Origin: Actinokineospora diospyrosa
GTDB lineage: Bacteria > Actinomycetota > Actinomycetes > Mycobacteriales > Pseudonocardiaceae
DNA length: 64,000 bases
Direction of reading: 5' to 3'
Assembly: GCF_024171925.1 (NCBI RefSeq)
Contig: NZ_JAMTCO010000001.1
Coordinates: 124,001-188,000 of the forward strand
Made by a program: the position numbers and the translations under genes. Positions 18,346-27,019 of this stretch are shown one piece after another; position 1 is the stretch's first letter, and each line of letters begins with the position of its first letter. The notes beneath the pieces are model-generated. The model was not told where the DNA came from. It saw only the letters and a list, made by a program, of their open reading frames with translations, and searched no databases.

Positions 18346-19007
18346 CAGTTCTCCTCCGGGGCCTGGGCCGCGGCCGCTGTGACGTCGCTGAGGGTGCCGG
18401 AGAGGGCGGCGACGTAGACGTGGTCGTCGGATTGGATGACGGTCTTGGCGAAGGGCAGCACGGCGGTGCCGAAGCGCATCACGAACGCCACCCGGCAGCC
18501 GGTGGCGCCCTGGAACTCCTTGACCGTGTGGCCGATCCAGCCCTCGTGGTAGGGCACCTGCAGCACCGCGACCCGGCCGGTGGGGTCGCGCCACGCCGAG
18601 GCGACGCCGTCGGGCAGCAGCGTGCGCAGCAGCCGGTCGGTCGTCCACGGCACGGTCGCCACGGTGGGGATGCCGAGCCGCTCGTAGACCTCGGCCCGCT
18701 TGGGGTCGTAGATGCGGGCCACGACGTGCTCGACGCCGAAGGTCTCCCTGGCCACCCGGGCGGAGATGATGTTGGAGTTGTCGCCGCTGGACACCGCGGC
18801 GAACGCGCCAGCCCGCTCGATGCCCGCCTCGATGAGCACTTGGCGGTCGAACCCGGTGCCCACGACCTGCTGGCCGTGGTAGTCCGAGCCGAGCCTGCGG
18901 AAGGCCTGGGCGTCCTTATCGATCACCGCGACGCTGTGGTCGAGCCGCTCCAGCGCCGCGGCCATCATGGCCCCGACGCGGCCGCAGCCCATGATCACCA
19001 CGTGCAC
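18345..19007 (-). CDS. TrkA family potassium uptake regulator (first copy)
   Basis: A 220-residue NAD(H)-binding regulator of potassium uptake. The Rossmann motif GCGRVGAMMAAALERLDHSV and the following acidic VIDKD are visible, with the RCK-C domain in the C-terminal third. GTG 19007 is preceded by GGAGG; upstream codons are not conserved. It is the promoter-proximal gene of a two-gene unit with the other TrkA protein and divergent from the APC permease, the same layout as ceoB in M. tuberculosis. The membrane subunit is not in this window. Confidence 0.9.
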   Translation of the reverse strand: MHVVIMGCGRVGAMMAAALERLDHSVAVIDKDAQAFRRLGSDYHGQQVVGTGFDRQVLIEAGIERAGAFAAVSSGDNSNIISARVARETFGVEHVVARIYDPKRAEVYERLGIPTVATVPWTTDRLLRTLLPDGVASAWRDPTGRVAVLQVPYHEGWIGHTVKEFQGATGCRVAFVMRFGTAVLPFAKTVIQSDDHVYVAALSGTLSDVTAAAAQAPEEN

Positions 19008-19131
19008 GCCAAACGCCTCCTCGCTCCGGTGAACCCGATCGGCACCCACCGCGGGTGATGGTGCCCGATCGTGGACGAACCTACCGGTGGGTGCGCCGGA
19101 TCGGTGATGTGACCGCCTACGCTGTGCGTCC

Positions 19132-21135
19132 GTGTCCAAGTTCTCCACGGCGGCGAAACGACTGGTGGTCGGGCGGCCGTTCCGCAGTGACCGGCTGGCG
19201 CACACGCTGCTGCCCAAGCGCATCGCGCTGCCGGTCTTCGCCTCCGACGCGATGTCGTCGGTGGCCTACGCGCCAGAAGAGATCTTCCTCATGCTGTCGG
19301 TGGCCGGGCTCTCGGCGTACACCTTCGCCCCGTGGGTGGGCGTCGTGGTGGTCATCGTCATGCTCACCGTGGTCGCCAGCTACCGGCAGAACGTGCGCGC
19401 CTACCCCTCCGGCGGCGGTGACTACGAGGTCGCCACGGTCAACCTGGGCAAGCAGGCGGGGCTGACGGTGGCCAGCGCGCTGCTGGTCGACTACGTGCTC
19501 ACGGTGGCCGTCTCGATCGCTTCGGCGGCGGCCAACATCGGGTCGGCGGTCCCGTTCGTGGCCACCCACAAGGTGGAGTTCTGCGTGGTGGCGATCGTGG
19601 TGCTCACCGCGATCAACCTGCGCGGCATCCGCGAGTCCGGCGCGGCCTTCGCCATCCCGACCTACGCCTTCATGGCGGGCATCATCCTGATGATCGGGTT
19701 CGGCCTGTTCCGCGGCCTGGTGCTCGACGACAACCTGCGGGCGGAGAGCGCTGACCTGCAGATCAACGCCGAGCACGGCGAGCTGGCCGGGCTGGCCCTG
19801 GTGTTCCTGGTGCTGCGCGCGTTCTCCTCCGGCTGCGCGGCGCTGACCGGTGTCGAGGCCATCAGCAACGGCGTGCCCGCCTTCCGCAAGCCCAAGTCCA
19901 AGAACGCGGCGACCACGCTGCTGCTGATGGGCCTGTTCGCCGTCGTGATGCTGATGGGCCTGATCGTGCTGGCCCAGCTCACCCAGGTCCGCATCGCCGA
20001 GGACCCGGCGACGCAGTTGGTCAACGCGCCACCGGGCTACGAGCAGAAGACGATGGTCGCCCAGGTCGCGGCGGCGGTGTTCGACGGCTTCCCGCTCGGG
20101 TTCTTCTTCATCACCGTGGTCACCGCGCTGATCCTGGTGCTGGCCGCCAACACCGCGTTCAACGGCTTCCCGGTGCTCGGCTCGATCCTGGCCCAGGACC
20201 GCTACCTGCCCCGCCAGCTGCACACCCGGGGCGACCGGCTGGCCTTCTCCAACGGCATCATCGGCCTGGCCGGGTTCGCGATCGTGCTGGTCATCGCGTT
20301 CGACGCGGAGGTGACCCGGCTCATCCAGCTCTACATCGTCGGGGTGTTCGTCTCCTTCACGATGAGCCAGACCGGCATGATCCGGCACTGGAACCGGCTG
20401 CTGGCCCGCGAGAGCGACCCGGTCGAGCGGCGCCGGATGCGCCGGTCGCAGGCGATCAACGCCTTCGGCCTGGCGTTGACCGGCTCGGTGCTGGTGGTCG
20501 TGCTGATCACCAAGTTCCTGCTCGGCGCCTGGATCGCGATCGCCGCGATGGCCGGGATCTACCTGGTGATGACCGGGATCCGCCGCCACTACGACCGGGT
20601 GGCCGACGAGCTGGCCAGGGCCGAGGGCGAGGACGCCTTCGTGCTGCCCTCGCGGATCCACACGATCGTGCTGGTGTCCAAGCTGCACCTGCCGACCCGC
20701 CGCGCGCTCGCCTACGCCAGGGCCACCCGGCCGGACGTGCTGGAGGCGATCACGGTCAACGTCGACGACGTGGACACCAAGAAGCTCGTCGGCGAGTGGG
20801 AGAAAGAGGGCTTCTCGGTGCCCCTTAAGGTCATCGAATCCCCGTACCGGGAGATCACCAAACCGGTGCTCGACTACGTCAAGCGCGTCCGCACGGACAA
20901 CCCGCGCGACGTGGTCACGGTCTTCATCCCCGAGTACGTCGTCGGCCGGTGGTGGGAGCAGGTCCTGCACAACCAGAGCGCGTTGCGGCTCAAGGGCAGG
21001 CTCTTGTTCCAGCCCGGCGTGATGGTGACAAGCGTGCCGTGGCAGTTGGCGTCGTCGGAGAAGGTCGCTGAACGCGATCTGGTCGCTCCTGGCGCTATCC
21101 GCCGCGGTCTTACCGGCAAGGACGCACATAAGTGA
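19132..21135 (+). CDS. APC family amino acid/cation permease
   Basis: A 667-residue membrane transporter with about 12 helices in the first ~470 residues and a ~190-residue soluble C-terminal domain (from about 485). Conserved features include FASDAMSSVAYAPEEIFLML near the N-terminus and RAFSSGCAALTGVEAISNGV in the middle, typical of the APC subfamily represented by Rv2690c, which resembles KUP/potassium-linked permeases. The adjacent TrkA genes fit a link to potassium. GTG 19132 starts SKFSTAAKRLVVGRPF. The stop overlaps the next start by four bases (GTGA). The substrate is not certain. Confidence 0.87.
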   Translation: MSKFSTAAKRLVVGRPFRSDRLAHTLLPKRIALPVFASDAMSSVAYAPEEIFLMLSVAGLSAYTFAPWVGVVVVIVMLTVVASYRQNVRAYPSGGGDYEVATVNLGKQAGLTVASALLVDYVLTVAVSIASAAANIGSAVPFVATHKVEFCVVAIVVLTAINLRGIRESGAAFAIPTYAFMAGIILMIGFGLFRGLVLDDNLRAESADLQINAEHGELAGLALVFLVLRAFSSGCAALTGVEAISNGVPAFRKPKSKNAATTLLLMGLFAVVMLMGLIVLAQLTQVRIAEDPATQLVNAPPGYEQKTMVAQVAAAVFDGFPLGFFFITVVTALILVLAANTAFNGFPVLGSILAQDRYLPRQLHTRGDRLAFSNGIIGLAGFAIVLVIAFDAEVTRLIQLYIVGVFVSFTMSQTGMIRHWNRLLARESDPVERRRMRRSQAINAFGLALTGSVLVVVLITKFLLGAWIAIAAMAGIYLVMTGIRRHYDRVADELARAEGEDAFVLPSRIHTIVLVSKLHLPTRRALAYARATRPDVLEAITVNVDDVDTKKLVGEWEKEGFSVPLKVIESPYREITKPVLDYVKRVRTDNPRDVVTVFIPEYVVGRWWEQVLHNQSALRLKGRLLFQPGVMVTSVPWQLASSEKVAERDLVAPGAIRRGLTGKDAHK

Positions 21136-22349
21136 CGGATTGGACCGGACGGCGGTTCGAGGTAGAGGTCGGCGCTGTAGCCCACGGCGGGCACTGCGTC
21201 GCGCGAGCCGAAGGCAGGGTCATCTTCGTTCGGCACGCGTTGCCGGGCGAGGTGGTGGTTGTCGCGATCACCGAAGACAAGGGTGGTTCGTTCTGCCGAG
21301 GTGACGCTGTTGAGGTGCTGACAGCCTCACCGGAGCGGGTAGCCCCGCCGTGTCCGGTGGCCGCCCCCGGCGGCTGCGGCGGTTGCGACTGGCAGCACGC
21401 CTCCGCGGACGAGCAGCGGCGGCTTAAGGCGGCCGTGGTCACTGAGCAGCTGCAGAGGCTCGCAGGCGTCACATGGGACGTTGAGGTCGAGGAATTGGCT
21501 GGCGGGCTTGAGCACTGGCGCACCCGGACCAGGCTCGCTGTGGACCGGTCCGGTCGCGTCGGATTCCGCGCGCACCGCAGCCACCGGGTCGTCCCGGTCG
21601 CGGACTGCGTGATCGCGGCCCCCGGCACCGTTGACGTGCTAGCGAGCCAGGAGTGGACGCCAGGAGCGGAACTGGAGGTGTCAGTTGACGCCACCGGTCG
21701 CACCCACGCCAGTGAGCTATTGCCGGACAAGGGTCGGCTGCGCAGCGGTAAACCCGTGCTGCGCCCGCACCGCGTTCTTGGCTCGTCGGTCGCGGTAGAG
21801 CAGGCCGCCCGACGCGAGTGGCGGCTGGACGCGCACGGGTTCTGGCAGGTCCACCCGGACGCGGCGGACGTGCTCGCCGAGGTCGTCGCCGACTGGACCG
21901 GGTTGGTGGCCGGTCAGGCGGCCTGGGACCTCTACGCGGGGGTCGGGCTGTTCGCCGCTGTCTTGGCCGAGCAGGTCGGCCAAGACGGGTCGGTCGTCGC
22001 TGTGGAGTCGTCGCGTCGGGCGGCCGAAGACGGCGCCGAGAACCTGGCGGACCTACCTCAAATCCGGATCTTCGCGGGCAAGGTCGAAGACGTCCTGGCC
22101 GACGGCGACTTGCCCGACCCCGACGTCGTCGTCTTGGACCCACCGCGCAAGGGGGCGGGAAAACCGGTAGTCGACGCTATCGCCGCCCGCGAACCCGCCC
22201 GCGTCGTCTACGTCGCCTGTGATCCCGCCGCCCTGGCACGCGATGTGGCCACTTTCGCCGACCACGGCTACGCGCTCACCGAGCTAAGGGCCTTCGACAC
22301 CTTCCCGATGACCCACCACGTGGAGTGCGTGGCCCTGCTCGAGCGTTAG
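21132..22349 (+). CDS. TrmA/RumA-type 5-methyluridine RNA methyltransferase
   Basis: A 405-residue SAM-dependent methyltransferase of U in RNA. The N-terminal TRAM domain (about residues 5-60) binds RNA. Cys74, Cys82, Cys85 and Cys159 match the Fe-S cluster ligands of RumA-type enzymes. The SAM-binding part has AAWDLYAGVGLFAAVLAEQ, followed by VVLDPPRKGAGKPVV, and the catalytic Cys is in VYVACDPAALARDV. GTG 21132 overlaps the permease stop by four bases. It matches Rv2689c in place. Whether the target is tRNA or rRNA cannot be decided from sequence. Confidence 0.9.
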   Translation: MTDWTGRRFEVEVGAVAHGGHCVARAEGRVIFVRHALPGEVVVVAITEDKGGSFCRGDAVEVLTASPERVAPPCPVAAPGGCGGCDWQHASADEQRRLKAAVVTEQLQRLAGVTWDVEVEELAGGLEHWRTRTRLAVDRSGRVGFRAHRSHRVVPVADCVIAAPGTVDVLASQEWTPGAELEVSVDATGRTHASELLPDKGRLRSGKPVLRPHRVLGSSVAVEQAARREWRLDAHGFWQVHPDAADVLAEVVADWTGLVAGQAAWDLYAGVGLFAAVLAEQVGQDGSVVAVESSRRAAEDGAENLADLPQIRIFAGKVEDVLADGDLPDPDVVVLDPPRKGAGKPVVDAIAAREPARVVYVACDPAALARDVATFADHGYALTELRAFDTFPMTHHVECVALLER

Positions 22350-22693
22350 GTCCACGGACCGGTTCTGCAGTAGTCGTAGTCGTCGATCACCTGGGTGACC
22401 CCGTTCGCGTCCACGATCGTGATCACGAACTGGGTCGACCCCGGTGAGCAGCTGAAGACGGACGTGTGGGTGATGCCGTTGAGCTGCGGCCGGTAGTTGC
22501 CGTTGATGGTCCACTGGACGCTCTGCAGCGGGCGGACGCCGGTGGCGTAGGCGACGCACTGGAACTTGCTGCCGCCGCTGTCGCAGCTGAGGTAGTCCGC
22601 CGTCGGGCTCGCGGTGGCGGCGGTCGGGGCCAGCACGCCCAGCACCGCCACCGTCGAGGCGATGGTGGCCGTGATCCGTGCACGTGTGCTCAT
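22346..22693 (-). CDS. Small secreted Cys-containing protein (paralogue of 22806 gene)
   Basis: A 115-residue exported protein of unknown function. The signal peptide (TRARITATIASTVAVLGVL to ATAS, cleavage near residue 29) precedes a ~85-residue domain with four Cys (SCDSGG, FQCVAY, FSCSPG, DYCRTGPW), likely two disulphides, and a central QWTINGNYRPQL block. The neighbouring gene at 22806-23135 has the same pattern (RWTVNGSPAPSF, RCSSGPWP). ATG 22693 shares one base with the stop of a decayed third copy. Its 3' end overlaps the convergent methyltransferase gene by four bases. Confidence 0.7.
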   Translation of the reverse strand: MSTRARITATIASTVAVLGVLAPTAATASPTADYLSCDSGGSKFQCVAYATGVRPLQSVQWTINGNYRPQLNGITHTSVFSCSPGSTQFVITIVDANGVTQVIDDYDYCRTGPWT

Positions 22694-22805
22694 CAGTTCC
22701 ACTCCCCGGTGCGGCAGATCTCCGACTCGTTGATGACCTGGACGATCCCGTTGGCGGCGACGGCGGCGGTTATCCCTAGCCGGCCCAAGGCTCGCCGGAC
22801 CTGGC
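22693..22805 (-). pseudogene. Remnant of a third secreted paralogue (C-terminal piece)
   Basis: Between the two intact small secreted genes the minus strand still encodes AAVAANGIVQVINESEICRTGEWN-like sequence ending in a TGA that overlaps the next ATG by one base. It aligns with the C-terminus of the downstream protein (VDANGVTQVIDDYDYCRTGPW). No start, signal peptide or N-terminal half remains, and its frame differs from the upstream gene. I read it as the end of a tandem duplicate that lost its front by deletion. Confidence 0.6.
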
Positions 22806-23135
22806 TCACGGCCACGGCCCCGAGCTGCAGCGCGACCGGGTCGTGGCCGACCGCGACCCGGTCGAGTCGGTCACGGTGACGCCGATGTCGAGCAAGACCC
22901 GCACCGAGCACCGGGTCAGCGGCGTGTTCTCGGCGTTGTCGAAGGACGGGGCGGGGGACCCGTTCACGGTCCACCGGATGGTGTACGGCGCGATCGCGTC
23001 GTGGCCGACCGAGCAGGTGTAGTAGGTGTAGGCCGACTCGCACCACACGGCGGCGGAGGTCACGGCGCCCGCGGGCGGTGCGGCGAGGCCGAGCGCCGCC
23101 GCGGCTGTGGCGGCGATCACCAGGAGCTTCTTCAT
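22806..23135 (-). CDS. Small secreted Cys-containing protein
   Basis: A 109-residue protein with a clear signal peptide (MKKLLVIAATAAAALGLAAP, cleavage after AGA at ~24) and a short extracellular domain with four Cys (VWCESA, YTCSVG, TRCSVR, SRCSSG) and the paralogous block IRWTVNGSPAPSF. ATG 23135 gives the signal peptide. I do not recognise a named family. With the downstream copy it forms a small tandem family; extracellular disulphide-stabilised function is likely, role unknown. Confidence 0.7.
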   Translation of the reverse strand: MKKLLVIAATAAAALGLAAPPAGAVTSAAVWCESAYTYYTCSVGHDAIAPYTIRWTVNGSPAPSFDNAENTPLTRCSVRVLLDIGVTVTDSTGSRSATTRSRCSSGPWP

Positions 23136-23241
23136 GAGCCGACGGTAGCGGCTGGCGCGGCCGCGAATAACGCCCATTGAGTCCAAGCTGACTGGCGCTC
23201 AACAGTCGGTTAGGACCAGGCCAGATACCATCAGACGGACC

Positions 23242-23970
23242 CTACTGTGGACCGGTTTGTGGTCCGAATGTGTGCGGTCCACCCTGCGGCGGCCGACCGG
23301 GCCTGGCCGCGTGCCTGCCCGGTCCACCCGACGGCGGTGGGTTCTCCCACGGCGGGGGTGGCGCGGCATGCCTACCGACCTGCCGCGGCCCTTCCTGGAT
23401 AGACGGCCCACCCGGGGCAGACGGCCCTCCTGGGAAAGGTGGCGCTGCCTGGTGCGGTGGCGCTACCTGGTTCGGCTGCTGCACCGGGATGCCCTGCGGC
23501 GGCGTGCCCGCCGCTTGAGCCTCCGCTGAGACGGCCGGTGGCATGCCCGCTCGCGCCCGGAACCAGTCCGGGATGAACTCCTCCGAGCGCGCGAACGCCC
23601 GCAGCTCGTCGACGAACCCGATCGGCGGCGGCACCCGGCGCCACGTCGGCTCCACGTCCGGTTCGAACTCGCAGGTGAACGTCCCCGGCGGCTCGATGTC
23701 GTAGACCGCGCCGATCCAGGTCCCCCGACCCGGTCGGTACATCCCCGCGCGCAGCCTGCCCAGGCCGTCGACCACCTCGGCGGGTGGGCGCACCGGCCGC
23801 GGCACCCCGTCCGGTCCGGCGACGAGCAGGTCCACCTCGATGTGCCTGCCCACCGACCGGTACTCGGCGCGCACCCGCGTCCACCCCGGCCCCGCCGCGC
23901 GCACCATCGCCCGGCCGACCGCCTTGGTCATCCGGTCCAGCTCGGCCTGCCCGGCCACCGGCTCGCTCAC
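23242..23970 (-). CDS. YezG/DUF600-like domain protein with Pro-rich tail
   Basis: A 242-residue protein. The first ~150 residues (VRAAGPGWTRVRAEYRSVG; MYRPGRGTWIGAVYDIEPPG; EPTWRRVPPPIGFVDELRAF; FIPDWFRARAGMP) resemble the domain found in front of the TNT NADase-toxin domain in large actinobacterial secreted proteins and related to YezG/Imm-type folds. The rest is a low-complexity Pro/Gly/Gln tail (PPQG, PGGPSAPGG, GGPGRHAA) with no toxin domain. GTG 23970 gives the start; no signal peptide is seen. It may be a stand-alone immunity or adaptor protein. This family assignment is from memory and moderate. Confidence 0.6.
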   Translation of the reverse strand: MSEPVAGQAELDRMTKAVGRAMVRAAGPGWTRVRAEYRSVGRHIEVDLLVAGPDGVPRPVRPPAEVVDGLGRLRAGMYRPGRGTWIGAVYDIEPPGTFTCEFEPDVEPTWRRVPPPIGFVDELRAFARSEEFIPDWFRARAGMPPAVSAEAQAAGTPPQGIPVQQPNQVAPPHQAAPPFPGGPSAPGGPSIQEGPRQVGRHAAPPPPWENPPPSGGPGRHAARPGRPPQGGPHTFGPQTGPQ

Positions 23971-24308
23971 GCCGCGCCCCCCACCGGGACTGTCACCAAC
24001 GCCACAACCACCCGGGCCCGGGCTGGGTGAGCCCCGGGCACAGCTGTTCCCCACACCACTGCCACAGCCCCCTGTCCGACACCCCCGCTGTGTGCCGAAC
24101 CCTACCCAATCGGGGCGACGCGCACGGCCGGGTCCAGCAGGAACACCCCACTGCCGCGGCGGCAAGGGTGACCCGGATGGGCGATCACCGCGCGGCCCCC
24201 GGGCGCCGATACCGGAAGTCGGGTACCGCCCACCGCTCGTAGACTGGATCGAAAGCCGACTGCCGAACCCACCCACACGACACCGCTCTCTAGACGAGGT
24301 GACGACGC
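23971..24308. other. Intergenic region upstream of dxs
   Basis: A 338-base divergent gap between the YezG-like gene and dxs. I see no ORF with a ribosome site and no strong inverted repeat. A weak TAGACT hexamer at 24240-24245 could be a dxs -10 element, but a matching -35 is not evident. Confidence 0.4.
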
Positions 24309-26213
24309 GTGACCCTGCTGGACTCCGTGCACGGCCCGGCCGATCTCCGGCGGATGACCCACGAGGAACTCGACCGGCTCGCGGTGGAGATCCGGTCGTT
24401 CCTGGTCGACAAGGTCACCAAGACCGGGGGGCACCTGGGGCCCAACCTGGGGGTGGTCGAGCTGACCATCGCGCTGCACCGGGTGTTCGACTCGCCAGCC
24501 GACGGCCTGATCTACGACGTCGGCCACCAGGCGTACGTGCACAAGATCCTCACCGGCCGCCGCGACGGGTTCGACGAGCTGCGCCAGCAGGACGGCATCT
24601 CCGGCTACCCGAGCCAGGCCGAGAGCGAGCACGACCTGGTGGAGAACAGCCACGCCTCCACCGCGCTCTCTTACGCCGACGGCATGGCCAAGGCCCACCA
24701 GTTGCGCGGCGAGAAGCGCTCTGTTGTCGCTGTAGTCGGCGATGGCGCTCTTACGGGCGGTATGTGCTGGGAGGCGCTGAACAACATCGCCGCCGGTACA
24801 GACCGCTCGGTCGTCATCGTGGTCAATGACAACGGCCGCTCCTACTCACCGACCATCGGCGGCCTCGCCGACCACCTCGCCACGCTGCGCCTGCGTCCTG
24901 GTTATGAGCGCGCGCTTGAGGGCGGTAAGAGGGTCCTGCAAGGCACCCCGGTCGTCGGCAAGCCCCTTTACGCCGCCTTGCACGCTGCTAAGCGCGGCAT
25001 CAAGGACGCTCTGAGCCCGCAGGCGATGTTCGAGGACCTCGGTCTGAAGTACCTCGGCCCGGTCGACGGGCACGACCTCGAGGCACTTGAGGTCGCGCTG
25101 CGCCGGGCGAAGGACTTCGGCGGACCGGTGATCGTGCACGCGGTCACCCGCAAGGGCAACGGCTACCCGCTCGCCGAGAACGACGAGCTCGACCAGATGC
25201 ACCAGACCGACCCGATCGACCCGGTCACCGGCAAGCCGCGCAAGTCCAAGGGCACCGTGTGGACCTCGGTGTTCGCCGAGGAGCTCGCCGCGATCGGCGC
25301 CGAGCGCGAGGACGTCGTGGCGATCACCGCGGCGATGCTGCGCTCCACCGGCCTCGCGCCGTTCGCCGAGCGCTTCCCGCGCCGCGTCTTCGACGTGGGC
25401 ATCGCCGAGCAGCACGCGATCACCTCGGCCGCCGGGATGGCCATGGCCGGGCTGCACCCCGTGGTCGCGATCTACTCGACGTTCCTCAACCGGGCCTTCG
25501 ACCAGATGCTGATGGACGTCGCGCTGCACAAGCAGCCGGTCACCGTCGTGCTCGACCGGGCGGGCATCACCGGCCCGGACGGCGCCAGCCACCACGGCAT
25601 GTGGGACCTGTCGATCCTCGGCGCGATCCCCGGCATCCACATCGCCGCGCCCCGCGACGCGGCCACCCTGCGCGAGGAGCTGCGCGAGGCGGTCGCCATC
25701 GACAACGGCCCGTCGGTGCTGCGCTTCCCGAAGGCCACCGTCGGCGACGACATCCCCGCCGTCGAGCGGCTCGGCCCGGTGGACGTGCTGCGCCGCGACG
25801 CCGACCAGGACGTCCTGCTGGTGACCGTCGGTTCCTTCGCCGCGCTGGGCCTCGCCGCGGCCGAGCGGCTGGCCGACCAGGGCATCGGGGTCACCGTGGT
25901 CGACCCGCGCTGGGTCGCGCCGGTGCCCGCCGAGCTCGCGGGCCTGGCCCGGCGGCACAAGCTGGTCGTCACCGTCGAGGACTGCGGTCGCCACGGCGGC
26001 TTCGGCTGGGCGCTGGCCGCCGCGCTGCGCGACGCCGACGTCGACGTGCCGCTGCGCGACCTCGGCATCCCCAACGAGTTCCACGCGCAGGGCAGCCGCG
26101 ACGAGGTCCTCGTCCGCCTGGGCCTGACCGCGCAGCACATCGCGCGCCGGGTGACCGGGTGGGCCTCGGACCTGATCGGCACCGCGGCCGAACCGGCCGT
26201 CGACCGCGCCTGA
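24309..26213 (+). CDS. dxs: 1-deoxy-D-xylulose-5-phosphate synthase
   Basis: A 634-residue thiamine-diphosphate enzyme that condenses pyruvate and glyceraldehyde 3-phosphate in the first step of the MEP isoprenoid pathway. The ThDP motif is [18 protein letters not shown] with [12 protein letters not shown] about residues 139-178; the catalytic Glu lies in [21 protein letters not shown]; the transketolase C-terminal domain closes the protein. Starts at GTG 24309, [14 protein letters not shown]. It matches dxs1 (Rv2682c) in the conserved order. A strong terminator follows at 26221-26250, the left border of the accessory block. Confidence 0.96.
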   Translation: MTLLDSVHGPADLRRMTHEELDRLAVEIRSFLVDKVTKTGGHLGPNLGVVELTIALHRVFDSPADGLIYDVGHQAYVHKILTGRRDGFDELRQQDGISGYPSQAESEHDLVENSHASTALSYADGMAKAHQLRGEKRSVVAVVGDGALTGGMCWEALNNIAAGTDRSVVIVVNDNGRSYSPTIGGLADHLATLRLRPGYERALEGGKRVLQGTPVVGKPLYAALHAAKRGIKDALSPQAMFEDLGLKYLGPVDGHDLEALEVALRRAKDFGGPVIVHAVTRKGNGYPLAENDELDQMHQTDPIDPVTGKPRKSKGTVWTSVFAEELAAIGAEREDVVAITAAMLRSTGLAPFAERFPRRVFDVGIAEQHAITSAAGMAMAGLHPVVAIYSTFLNRAFDQMLMDVALHKQPVTVVLDRAGITGPDGASHHGMWDLSILGAIPGIHIAAPRDAATLREELREAVAIDNGPSVLRFPKATVGDDIPAVERLGPVDVLRRDADQDVLLVTVGSFAALGLAAAERLADQGIGVTVVDPRWVAPVPAELAGLARRHKLVVTVEDCGRHGGFGWALAAALRDADVDVPLRDLGIPNEFHAQGSRDEVLVRLGLTAQHIARRVTGWASDLIGTAAEPAVDRA

Positions 26214-26220
26214 CGAGCGC

Positions 26221-26250
26221 TCCCGGGTTCGCGGGCAGGCGAACCCGGGA
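26221..26250 (+). terminator. Terminator of dxs
   Basis: A perfect 12-bp stem (26221-26232 with 26239-26250) and 6-base loop, 7 bases past the dxs stop codon. Confidence 0.8.
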
Positions 26251-26354
26251 CAGTTGTCGTAGGTGAAACGTTCCAGCGGGAACGGACGATCTCGACACCA
26301 ATGGTGATCATCTCGCGGTGGTCACCCGTTTCCACGGTGGAGGAGAAAGTCCCA

Positions 26355-26990
26355 GTGGCCGACCCGGTCCGCGTTGCCCAGCACCTCGAACTGACCCTTG
26401 CCCACGTCGACGACTCGGTTCGGGTGACCATCAACGGGGCCGAGGCGTTCACCCACGGCCTGCTGCGGGTGACCCAGCCGAAGGTGGCGGTGAGCCTCAC
26501 CGGCAAGCTCGTCCCCGGCCGCAACACCCTGGTGTTCACCGCGACCAACGGGCCGGGTGTCGCCGGGCTGACCGCCACCCTCACCGCCGATGGCCAGGTC
26601 GTGCGCGAGTGGCGGCTGCCAGACGACGGCAGCAAGCACGGCGTGTTCGTCGACGAGACCTTCGAGTTCGACTACCAGGTCAGCACCCCGACGCCGACCA
26701 AGGTCGTTGTGCTCACCTGCACCGAGATCGACGACGTCGCCAGCGTGCGCGTCAACGACGCGGTCGTGTTCACCAACGGCCTGCTGCGCGGCAACCAGCC
26801 GAAGGTCGTGGCGGACCTGACCGCGAAGCTGGCCGGGGAGAACACCTTCGTCGTGGTCGCGGAGAACAAGCTCGGCCCCGGCAACTTCGTCGCGCAGCTG
26901 ACCGTCGACGGCGCGGTCGTGAAGAAGTGGGACGTGCGCGGGTCGCAGATCAAGAACGCCCCGTTCGTCAACGAGGTCGTCACCGTCTAG
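26355..26990 (+). CDS. Two-repeat beta-rich protein of unknown function
   Basis: A 211-residue protein I do not recognise. It is built of two tandem ~95-residue repeats: residues ~10-105 (LELTLAHVDDSVRVTING, FTHGLLRVTQPKVAVSLTGK, VVREWRLPDDG, HGVFVDETFEF) and ~113-211 (VVVLTCTEIDDVASVRVND, FTNGLLRGNQPKVVADLTAK, VVKKWDVRGSQ, NAPFVNEVVTV). The alternating beta pattern suggests a jelly-roll or carbohydrate-binding-like fold. No signal peptide, Cys pair or membrane helix. GTG 26355 is set by a GGTGGAGGAG ribosome site; the ORF start at 26301 lies before that site. A hairpin follows its stop directly. Confidence 0.75.
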   Translation: MADPVRVAQHLELTLAHVDDSVRVTINGAEAFTHGLLRVTQPKVAVSLTGKLVPGRNTLVFTATNGPGVAGLTATLTADGQVVREWRLPDDGSKHGVFVDETFEFDYQVSTPTPTKVVVLTCTEIDDVASVRVNDAVVFTNGLLRGNQPKVVADLTAKLAGENTFVVVAENKLGPGNFVAQLTVDGAVVKKWDVRGSQIKNAPFVNEVVTV

Positions 26991-27014
26991 GCGCTGTCCT
27001 GCGGGACAGCGCCT
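26989..27014. terminator. Bidirectional terminator, repeat protein / aldolase
   Basis: A perfect 11-bp stem (26989-26999 with 27004-27014) and TGCG loop. It starts in the stop codon of the repeat-protein gene and ends 5 bases before the convergent aldolase stop. Confidence 0.8.
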
Positions 27015-27019
27015 AGCGG

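Noticed and set aside
19117-21129. 670-codon frame on the minus strand over the APC permease
   Set aside because: Antisense shadow; low-complexity Asp/His/Gln/Arg translation.
22806-23135. Frameshift joining this gene to the remnant at 22693-22805
   Set aside because: The gene already ends in its own CSSGPWP motif equal to the paralogue's CRTGPWT end, so it is complete; the remnant is another copy.
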